Shown in pieces: positions 50,001 to 61,800 of a stretch of 64,000 bases of DNA; position 1 is the first letter of the stretch; each line of letters starts with the position of its first letter. The position numbers and the translations under genes were made by a program. The stretch comes from Talpa occidentalis. Its lineage: Eukaryota; Chordata; Mammalia; Eulipotyphla; Talpidae. The DNA lies in the NCBI RefSeq assembly GCF_014898055.3, contig NW_023601433.1, positions 70,725,683-70,789,682 on the forward strand, given 5' to 3'. The notes beneath the pieces are model-generated. The model made no database searches, was not told where the DNA came from, and was given only the letters and a program-made list of their open reading frames with translations.

Positions 50001-53000
50001 GCAGCTTCGCAACCCAGCGCTCAACCGCTGCGCCACCGGGGAGGCCCCATGATTTCTCTGGGAAATTGCCGTAACAGTATGGATGTGGTGTTAATCAAGA
50101 AATCTTCTGGGTTGCAGGAGTAACAGAAAGAAAGCAGGCAAGCAGGGAGTCTGCATTTCCTTGGTTCTGCTTGTTTTCTGTCTCCCCCGCCAGAATAGAG
50201 TCTCCCAAGACTGGGCAAGGACTTTCTTATGTATTTTTCTGTTTTTGTGAGTTGATTTCTCTATCTCGATAGCCCTAGCAACTAACACAAGTGCCTGGCT
50301 GATGAGGGAATTCACTTTGAGTGAGTTTGAGGTTCACACTCTTACTTAATTCGCAGAAACAATAGCAACTCTGAGCCCTTGTCTCTTGGGCTTTCTCCAG
50401 TGGCTGAAATTTACTGGCTTCTCTGTGGCTTTCTCCTCAGCTGGTCGTCAAGGTGCACATGAATGACAGCAGCACAAAGTCCCTGATGGTGGATGAGCGG
50501 CAGTTGGCCCGAGATGTTCTCGACAACCTTTTTGAAAAGACCCACTGTGACTGCAATGTAGACTGGTGTCTTTATGAAATTTACCCAGAACTACAAATTG
50601 GTAAGTCCCATCCCAGCAGAAGCCTGAACTCCAGATCCCATGTGTGCACTTTATTGTGGGTTGGTCTATTACCCTTGGCTCCAGGCAGTAGAGACTTCCC
50701 AGCTTTCACTTCCCTCATGTCAGATCCATTGCTTGCCTCTTCATTTCTTTGTGGTGAAGACACTCGGGTTGCACCAAGTGGCCAGACCTGGGGGATACAA
50801 GCATTATTACTGCTGCTTCCCTCATGGATCTATAAGGGAAAGAAAGTGACGGGCTGGTATATTTTACTGCAGGCTTAGCAAGCAAAGCAGGTTGTGGGAG
50901 GCCTGGGTAGCTGTCAGCGGAAGTTGCTTTGGAGCTTGCCTCTTTAAATGGTAGTGTGATTCCGCCGCAGGCCTCACATCATTGTTCATTCCCTGTCTTC
51001 CCAACCCATTAGCCTAATGTCTGACACTTTGTCTAGTTGAAGAGACTCAGCCCTAAAGAGCAAAGGACAGTTAGTAGAAGCTGATGGAGTAAAAAGGAAA
51101 ATAAGCAAAAGGCAACGCTGTGTTTCCTCTCACTCTTAATACCACTCAGAACAGTCGCCTCCCTGGAGGACCTGGTGGAATATAGAATCGCCTCTTTTAG
51201 AAGATTTGGGTGGAAGTTGACCTTCCTGGAGGCAGTGAACTGTGTCCATTGAACAACCCTTGAAATCCTCTTCAACTCTCTGAGGCAAATAGAGAAATGA
51301 AAGTCTTCCTTTGTGTTTAGGTGTGGTTCAGACATTCCGACATGGTTTTTAGAGTTTAGGGAGTGATCTTTTCCAGTCCCTATCACATATCTCACAATAT
51401 TGTTTAACCAGACATTGCTTAATTGTTTTACAGATAGGATATGCTTACCTCCACCTGGAACTGTCTCAAGTCCAAAATGTCATTTGATAAAAAGTGCAAT
51501 AGCTGATCGTTCTCACTGTAGCATGGATTCTGTCAGTTTTGTTTTGTTTTGTTTTTAATGGAAAATAGGCCAAAGACCCAAAAGGAAGAATGAATTTAAC
51601 AAGGATGTTACAAGGTGACATCTTGTAAGAATTAGGAATTTCTAAAAACTTATGAGAAATATGAAGCAATGTATTTAATTCAATACGAGCTTGTTTCTGC
51701 CTTGGAAACCCTGACATCTTGGGTCTGAATGAAAACTTTTCTTGTCTCATCAGAAAGGTTTTTTGAAGATCATGAAAATGTTGTGGAAGTCTTATCAGAC
51801 TGGACAAGAGACACAGAAAATAAAGTGCTATTTTTGGAGAAAGAGGAAAAATACTCTGTATTTAAAAACCCCCAGGTAAGGTAACTTGGATATTATTAAA
51901 TCACATAAAATATAGAGGATTTTTTAATGTCATCTATGTACTAATCCCTTCATTTGTTAGCTTACAAAATTCACAAATATATGTCTTTCCAATGAACACA
52001 AATTCAACTGCTAGACCATATGCAAACTAAAAACCCTTTAAGAGATTTTTTTTTTATTATTAATGATGTACCATTATTTTACAACTTTCTTTTTTCTCAA
52101 TAGAGGTTTCCTCCCCTCAGGTGTGCTCATCATAGTTTTCCTACCACAAAGCACCCATAGTCCTCCACCATAGTCCACTGTGTTCCCCTCCCCTGCTCTC
52201 TCTACTCCCCTCCCCTTCTGGATGCCTCAGATCTGTGGTCAGTTTCCTTGAAAGATTCTTAAAGAATCCATTTTATGTCTTTAGGTTCAGCATTCAAAAC
52301 ATCTGTTGTGCCTCCCTGGTGGTCTAGGGCTTAAGTCTCAGTGCTGTCACCACTATGGCCTGAGTTCGATCCCCAGCCAGGGAGCTCACTCACATATGGG
52401 CACAGCAGACCTCTCCTGTCTCTCCTGCTGCTCCCCTTAGCAGTGTAGTTCAGTAGATCTCCCTATTCTGCTCCCTACTCTATCTTTGGTGAGTCCTCTC
52501 ACCCACCCACCCCCAACTCCTCTGGCCCACACCCCAGTTCTTTTACACACACACACACACACACAAATTCTGTTGACTAATCTTCCTCCTATTCTTATTT
52601 GTTTGGCTACACTAATCCAATATACCTTGATATACTATGTGCTTCTTATTTTAAAGATACTCTTGTTTTTGTCTTTGTTGTTCAAGTTTACTGCCTGTAA
52701 TGCTAGGATAGGGAAAAAGAACAGTGAAAATGTACAATTTGTTGTATTTTAATTCAAAAAACAGTCTACATTATAAAAAGCATTGTTCCCCTTATTTGAA
52801 AATGCTTCCTTTAAGTCATGAACAATATATATACAGCAGGAATTAGGGAATTATATTCAGGACCACCATTTTGCACAACATCTTCACGTGACAACTTTCA
52901 TATTGAGTATAAAAATGGTGCCCGGGAATGGTGTAATTTGACTCTATTGTTGTATAACTAAGAGGAGGAAGAGGAAAATGAGGCTTAATGGATATCTGCA

Positions 53001-55777
53001 GTTTGCCATAGCGTCTATAAATGAGTGCACAAAGCATAAACTATACACCCTGAATTTTTTTTATATATATATTTTTTTATTTATGCAGACAAGAACTTGG
53101 ATGTAGGCCAGAGGTGCAGGGGGTGAGAAGATTCATCAGAGACAGAGTGGGGAGAAGAACAGGAGGATTTACTAAAATATACTGTGGAGGGGAGCAGCAG
53201 GTGAGACAGGAGAGGTCTGCTGTGCCATGTGGGTCAGCACCTGGCCAGGGATCGAACTCAGGCCAGGCTGTAGCCTTGATAGAGCTGAGACTTAACCCCT
53301 AGGCCACTAGGGAGGCCCTGAAATGGTCATTTTCAATATTTCTACTTTCTCAGTTTTTGTGTGAATAATTTGTCTTCTCACTGGTGCTCTTCATGGAGAG
53401 TGACCTCAGCGCCTGACATTGGGTGAGAGAAATGCTCTGTGACATTCTCATCAACACCCTGGCTCCTAAAAGGGAGGCTGTGTAATTTGAAATACCTTCA
53501 TCCCTTTGTGAAAGCTCTGTGCTGAGATGCTTTGGTAGTTGTTGACATAAGCCTTATTTTTTATGCTAAGTTATACCAAAAGGATAAAAAATCTCAGAGA
53601 AGAGTATTTCCACAGGAAGTTTCTTAAGTAAACACATCCTAGAAATTCTTTTGTTTAATTACCTTAGCCTTTTCTCCTCAAGCAACATCTCAAAGTTAAT
53701 TTAAAAATCTAAATACATCCTGTATTTCATTTGGGTGTTAGTTGCTTTTTTTTTTTTTTTTTTTTTTTTACTGCCAGCATTTACATGAATTGATGAATCC
53801 TTGAATAGGGCAGGGCATAACTGAGATCCTGCTTCTGCTCCCTACTCAGGGCTAGGTCTGAGCCTAGACTTGATCTTCCTGCGCAGCTGAACCAAATCAC
53901 TGCACTGCCCAGCCACTATTTGAAAGTGAATTCGAAACTGTACATAAAGAACTAGACTTAACCAGAAATCATAAAAGAAAAAGACTGAGTTTCTGAACAA
54001 TTTATTTGGTAGTCTCCACAAAAGATTTCAAAGTATTCAATGTCTTTTCAGTGTTGGCTTGTATGAGAAGTCTTTAATGGAATTCACACCAGCATTTGCT
54101 TGCTTGGCTTTAGCATACTTTTATCGAGAATCTATTGCATTTATAGCCTTGTGCTTACCTATGGAGAAGAAAAAGATTAGTATAATCTTTGCCTTCAAGC
54201 AATTTATAATCTTGCTAGAGAAAAAGATATGGACAAAAATATTGAAAGCATAGCTTCCTAGTTTAAAATGAGAATAGTACAGGCAGAGTTAAGGCTTGGT
54301 ACTTTCTGGAGATTAAGTCCCAATGCACAGAACACTACCAGCAGAACAGACGAGCCTTAGTAATGGTGTAGATGGGAATTTTGGTTTTTCAGTTACATTT
54401 GTTTCTATTACCCAAGATCAGAAAACTGTCAGCTCTTTAAATCAGTGAAACTCGGAAAAGACCAACCAATTAATTAATCTCAAGCCTAACCCTAAGTGTA
54501 AAAAATAACCACCACACCGATGACAGATACTGCTATAGAGGAATCCTGTTCAGGTTTAGGGTAGTGAAAAACAACCAACATCCCGTTTATGACAAAATAC
54601 TGCAGGACCTGAAGGGAAAGAGCATCCGAAAGACTTTGTGGGTAGGGGCTCCCTGGTGGCACAAGGGGTTAAACACAGCACTGTGAAGCTATCCGCAGCC
54701 TCTGCAGCAAGAATTCGATCCCCAGCCAGCCAGGATACTACCCACATGACGCAGCAGACCTCTCATGTCTCATCCGCTGCTCCCCTCAGCAGTGTATTTC
54801 ATCAGTCTGCCTGTTCTGTTCCCCACTCTGTCTCTGGTGAATCCTCTCACCAGAGAATCCTCTGCACCTCTGGCCTGTACCCCAATTCTTGCGTACATAC
54901 ATAAATGAATAAATCCTTTTTTAAAAAAAAGACTGGATAGTCTATCGACAAAGTTAATGCATTGCAAGATTCAGAAGAAAATTGTAGGAAATTGCTATAG
55001 TCACTGGGGGACAGGGCAGTAAGATATGGCACAAATAAACCAGAAATAGGAAAGGTAACAAAGTAAAAGTAAGAGTAAGAGAAAGTGGGATGTGAGGGGA
55101 GGGAAGGAAAGTGGGAACTCAGAATTGGATCTAAAAAGTACTGGGATACAATAGATGGAGGACCAGCTACTGGGTGAGAAGAAAGTGGACAGGGAAGTTG
55201 ATGGAGAGAAAGGTACATCTGAGTGCCCGCCTGAAAAACTCATGGGAGTTAGCCAGGCAAGTTGCAGAGTGGAAGTGAGCCTTGGAGGCCATGGGTGTGT
55301 GAAGTCCAAGAAGAAGGAAGCCCGTGATTATGATGGCAAATAGTTGTATGACTGGACCATGGAGAGGTGGGGGTAGGGCAGGGAATGACAGCTGATTCAG
55401 AAAATTGGTGGAAAGGAGATTGACCAAAGTAACAGTGTTTAAAATAAGACAGGTCACAAATGAATGTTTCCAATCACTAGCTGTTCATTCAGTTTTAATC
55501 ATATGAGATTAGTTTAAAAGGTATTTTCTGGGCCTCCCCGGTGGCGCAGCGGTTGAGCGCTGGGTTACGAAGCTGCCCGCAGCCTCTGCAACGCCGGTTC
55601 GATCCCCAGCTGCTCCCCGGCCACCGGAGGAGGGTCCCACATGGCGCGCAGACCTCTCCTGCCGCCCGCTGCTCCCCTCAGCAGTGTACTTCGGTCCTTC
55701 TGCCTGCTCTGCTCCCCGCTCTGGCTCTGGTGAATCCTCTCACCCTCCCGCGCTTCTGACTGTACCCAGTGCTTGTA

Positions 55778-55820
<43 letters not shown>

Positions 55821-58800
55821 ATCTTTTAAAAAATAATAATAAAATAAAATAAAAGGTATTTTCTGTCCCTTGGCATGTTGTGGTTTTTTCCAAACTAACC
55901 TTGCCTCCTTTGCCTGTTTAGTTACGTCCTGAACTTCTTTTCTGCTAAGTTGCATTTCTTGCTGCTGTGTGATTCAGATTCACTTTTGTGAGTGAAACCA
56001 TTGCATGGAGTGTGCTCTGCTCTTTGTGCATGAAGCTGAATTTCAGGCTTTGCTCTTGCAGAGAAATGGCTTATGGAAGTCACGACAATGAGTGAAATGC
56101 CATCTGCAGAAGGTTTCGATGGGGCGGAAGTTTCTGAAGCCCCAGATAGTAATCAGGGATACTGTTTGCTGCATCCGGCCTGTGGTGTGTTGTTTTTGCT
56201 TCTGGCACCTGTCAGAGCTGGTGGACGCTTCAACCCACTTAGGACTTAAGTCCCAGGAAAAGGTCCTTGTCACCCTGCTAGCAGCAGAGCCAAGTGACAT
56301 TAGGCTGTTGGTTTACATTCACATCATTTGCCAGTATTTCACCACAAACCCAAAACTTTAGAAATCGATGCCAAGCAAAATTGGATAAAGAATGGAGATA
56401 AAAGCAAAATAAGGTGAAAATTCCTGAATCAAGAATTTCAAGAATTCTAATAAATTCTTGGAAATGGGCCCATCAGCAGAATTACTGAAACCTGAAAAAT
56501 TAGTAGTGCCAGAAGAAAGGAGAATTTTAACCAATTTGTTTTTTCTGCTGTCATTTTATTCCTGATCAAATTGTTTTTAACCAAGCAAGACTTCATTTAG
56601 ACTGGAGAGAAACAGAACAAGAGGATCGAGGTTACTCTAAACCAGATGCCGAGAAAAAGGAGATGATGATGAACTAGAGACCATTAAGAAATATTTAGGA
56701 GCTCCAGTTTTGCAGAATATGGTGACCAATGGACTCTGGCATAAAAGGAGATGAAGAAAATAGGGATGATACATTGAACTCAGGCATAACCCCTTCCAAT
56801 TCCATCCATGTTGTTGCAAATGACAAGAATTCACTTTATTTTTGAGCTGTGGAATGCTGTGGAATGCTGTGTAGCATTCCATTGTGTATATATACCACAT
56901 TTTCTTTATCCTCTCATGTGCTGCTGGCACTTATGTTGTTTAAGCTGTTTCCATAACTTGGCTATTGTAAGTAGTGTTGCAATAAACATGAGTTCATATG
57001 ACCAAGGAGGTGATATTTTTACACTTGATCTTAGCCAAAAGGCCGAGAAGCATTTGGAGGTGATATTTTTAAAGTAATGTATTTGCTGTTTGTATCCAGG
57101 TGTCCCCAAATCTTGCAATTTCAAAAGCTGTGAGAAAAGGGAAGGGACTGTGACTAAAAGCCTCATTTCCCATTTTTCAAGTTCCTTTTTTATTAAATTC
57201 AGGTTCAATAGTTCTCAGTTTATAACAGATAATGAATTGACTTTTGAGTTCTGCTGCTTTACAAAGCTGTCTGAACTGAAATGACTGACCAAGAACTTTC
57301 ACAGCAGGTGTTGATAAACCTTTTTATGCCCACTTTCAAGAGGGTTCTTAATTTAGTCTCTATGTTATAGCGGTATTGTCCTAGTTTTAATCCATTTTTA
57401 ATACATTATTTTATAAGACTTACAAAACTTTTCACATTAAAATCTTCAACATTTTATCTATGACACACACAATAATCACTTTGCACAGTGACACTTCAGC
57501 CATATCAGTATGTAAAAATTAGCCTTTGGGTCCTCATGATTTTGGGGGTCAGAAATGTATGCATTTAACATTGATTTCCAGCTATCTCATTAATATTCAG
57601 TGTCAACAAGGCATTACACTAACCCCCTGAGATACCTTGCCCCCATTCCTGAGCACCTTTCAGCCAAGGTCTTCTCTGCCTTGTAAGGCTGACTCTCCTT
57701 CCAGAAATGTCCTTTCTACTTCTGTTCTTATGAGCTGATTTTGCAAAGTGAAGTGAGTCAAAAAGTGAGAGATGGTTTCAAGTTGACAGGTAACAAAGTC
57801 TGTTGTGAATGGCCCATGCATTTTAATTTTAATTAAAATTAGTCTCCAGCTAATTTTAATCAGTCTTCAACTGATTTTATAAAAATCAACCTTCTCTTGA
57901 TACACCAGGATTTCTAGTTCCCAGAGCCGTGGGATCCTACTTGGTACCTACCAGCCAGAGCATAGAACCTGGACTTGACCTCCAACCAGACTCAGCGCCT
58001 TAGGGTCTCCCAACTTACAGCATTGACTAGTGTTCTGGACCACGGCGGCGTTTAACTAGTTTCCAATCTTGTTTGTTTCCTCATTGATTGTGAGCAGTTC
58101 AAAGAAGGGCAGGTTAAATTCTGGTAGGTGTTCGCCAACATGGGCCCAGTGCTGAGATGACAGAGTATATTGTGCTGTCCTGTTATTTCATGCAGCGAGA
58201 ATTTGCAATGCATGGTGATGAAAGCTGACTCATCTGATCTTTCAATATTTTATTTTAGAATTTTTACTTGGATAACAAAGGAAAAAAAGAAAGCAAAGAA
58301 GCAAATGAGAAAATGAATGCTAAAAACAAAGAATCCTTACTTGAGGTAAGTTTGACTTTGCTGTGTAGAAGAAAAGAGGAGGTGTCTTTTTAAATATTAT
58401 TTGTTTCTCAGAACAATGCAAAATCCTGAGAAACACTGACATTTAAACTTGGGATTTTAAAATCAAGTTTTTGCTAGATTATAAATATTGTGTTAAACTA
58501 AGTCAGTTGTAAAAAAAAAATGGCTTTAGACAATATGTTTTGCATTTCAAAAAGTTGGATTTGTGATTCTTGACTGAAAGATAAATCTGCATAAACCTTG
58601 CTAGCTAACACTTCATATAGTCCATTACTTAGTGCTCCTTGGAAGTCAGATACAAAGATTTCCAAATCTCACGCTTCCCACTGTCCGTGCTGCAGCCAGA
58701 TGGTGGGAAATGTAAGATTTGGAGTTGGAGAGCTGACGCTAGGTGGGCTCTGCCCAGTAAGGACCACGTGTTCTGGGCAAGTGCAGAAGCCCAGTTTCCT

Positions 58801-61800
58801 GAATTGTATTGAATTATTCCAGCAAACCAGGGATGTGTGGAAGACGGAGTGTCATTACTACAGGTACCTCATTGCCCACTCCAGGGACGTGTTCCAGAAA
58901 CTCATTTGATGGTCCTGATGAGTTTCCACATAGTTACTATGATAAAAATCCAGGCTCTATTCCCAGCCTGTAACACAGATGAGGGCCAGGTCATAGGTGA
59001 CCAGGGAATGTTGGAGCCCCAGACAGGTTTCCTTCATCTTTGACATTGCATTGACCATTACTTGGACTTGTCTTAAAAACTCAGAGGACCTCATGATGAC
59101 AGGGCCCATATTCCCACCTGGAGACAGCTGACTGACTTAGAAGAACACCCTCTCCCACTCTCCCTGGTTTGCCCAGGCCCTGCACGTGTTCCTGTTATCC
59201 CCACCCTGTAGCAAACACTCACTGTGACTCCCAAGGTCCTGAAAACATGCTCAAGCCTGGTTCCTGGGACCAAGAGCCAGTGGGCATTTCACAGGGAGGC
59301 CCAATGGAGGGAATGGACACATCATTCTGTATTAACCAAAGGGCACCAGTCACTTCAGCAACAAGGAGATTCAGGTTCTGAATGTAGTGACAGAGACCAA
59401 GAGAAGGGGAACAAACAGCTTCCCAACACAGCCCCCCTGTTTCCCGTCAATGCTGAGTCTATATCAGGGACAAGTTATGCCTTGATTTATACAATTGCCT
59501 GAATAGTTGTCTTTTCAAAGCTGAAAGAAAATGCAAGGCATATTATACTATAAAAAGTCATGGTGATCCTGCTTTCTAGTCTGGCCAAAAAATCTACTTG
59601 GGTTTCCAAGATGATTGACAAGACAATCAATAATAGCTATTAAATGTGAGGGAAACTGGAGGCGTTGGGAAGGAGTGGAATGTGAACATAAATGTATCCC
59701 AGCTCCACTCCATGCAAGTGTACGTGAAAGATGCCAAGCTAAAAGCTATTCTACACTTACAACTCTGAATGAAATGAAGCTGAAAGTTGTAAGAAAGCAA
59801 AAAATGTGTCTGAGAATTTGAATTGAAAGGTGAAAAATATGTCATTTTAGTGCATTGTATTTTAAAAGAAATTTATTAAGAATTATATAACCCTATGCAA
59901 ATTCTGACATTTGAAAATATACACCTAGAAAATATACTTTGGCACTGTCTTTTTTGATACTATATATTAATAATTGCCTTCTGCATTTTTGATAAGAAAA
60001 CCATCCCAAGAATAAATTAATATACATATTTTATGTATATAATTATTTATTATAATTTTTGTAGGTACTAACTATGATACTTTTTTTTTTCACTTGCAAG
60101 AAAAGTGATCATTTTTCTATTTACCAGCAGCTTTTATTTAACATTTACTACAGAAATACTCACAACTTCTCTATGAAGTTAAGGCTATTATTACTCCATT
60201 TTTTCAAATAAAAGAAGTGAGATTTAGGGGCTTGCCTATGGCCACAAAGCTATGTGGTCAGAAACCTTGAAGTCTCACTCAGGAAGGAACCAGGCTCAGC
60301 TGTCTCCACTTGCTTCTTTCTCTTTTGGTAAATAGCACACAACATAAACTAAGCAGTCAATTTGAATTATAGATAAAAATGAATTTTAACTTAAAGGCTA
60401 ACTTGCCACAGTTTATTTAAGTGTGAAGAAAATGTATGTTTTATTTTTCACGTGTTTTATGTAATTGGAATCTCAATTTTAGGAATGTTTCTGTGGGACA
60501 TCCGTCATTGTACCGGAACTTGAAGGAGCTCTTTATCTGAAAGAAGATGGAAAGAAATCTTGGAAAAGGCGTTATTTTCTTCTCAGGGCTTCTGGAATTT
60601 ATTATGTGCCCAAAGGAAAGACTAAGGTCAGCAACAAACAAACAAACAAAAAATGAACACCTTAGCAAAAAAGCATTGCTTCAAAGAAACTAATGAAACC
60701 CTCAGGCAGCAGGAGTGGATGGGCATTTTCATGCATAGAAGATCGGAATGTAAGCTTTCCAGGCAAATCAGGGGCAATTTAGCAACTGCTATGCAAATAT
60801 AAACAGGAATGCCCCTTCAGATGTCAGTTCCACATTTGGCAATCTATCCCACAAAAATATTTGCTCAGCTATGCAGTATTTTTCTAGCAGAAAGATATTG
60901 AGATAATCTCTAGTCATCTATGTAGAATAGTTAAATAATTACACCTCCACAGGGGAACGCTATAGCCATAAAATGATGTCTTAGATCCATGGATATGTGA
61001 TGACCTAGAAAAAGCCCTGGATGCAATGTTAAGAAAAGAAGAAGTTCGTGGAATAGTATTTAGAGTAAAATGTCATTAAATTTTTTTACTTGTATATGTA
61101 TATATGTGGGCATGTAGGTCTGTCCACACATAGGTACATAAATGTTTACCCAAAAATATTTGCAAGAATATTACCTAATATTTCTTCTGGAAAAATAGAG
61201 CAGAAGTAGAAAAGAGGATAATGAAGGAAGATTGCCATTTGATTATGTGTGTACATACATTGTTTTTTAAAATTAAAGGAGTAGGCAGTAATTTTGTAAT
61301 TAAAACTTTGAAAATCCAGAAGAAAATATCTTACAAGGAAAAAAGATGAATGTACAGAAATACTCGAGCACTGAAGTGTGGCAGTTCTGCCCTTTACTAT
61401 GTATTCAGTAACTAGGTAAAAAATTTTAAGAATATGAGGGAGAAAAAAAGAGTAATGGGACAAATTTGTAATTGAAGTGTAAACAAATACGTAGATTAGA
61501 GGTTGCAATCCTCGGGTGCATATTATACACGGAGGAGAGGCTTCTGTTGCCATAGCAACACCTCCTGCTCTAAAGAGCATCAAAGGATCCTTTTTTCTCA
61601 GGAAGAAATGCATGAAGTGTGTAATAATTTACTGAGCATCAAATTTACCTCTCATTATTCATCCTGAGGGGATTTCTTTTCTACATGCTCAATCGTGAAA
61701 TCCATCACTGACTTAGAACGGCAAGAGCCAGACTTAGAGTGGCAAGAGCCAAAATGAAATTTCTGACTCGGTGCTCAGTCACCTTTTCTCTCCTGCATCA

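Noticed and set aside
54488..54500. Telomere-like word ctaaccctaa
   Set aside because: A single imperfect copy, no array.
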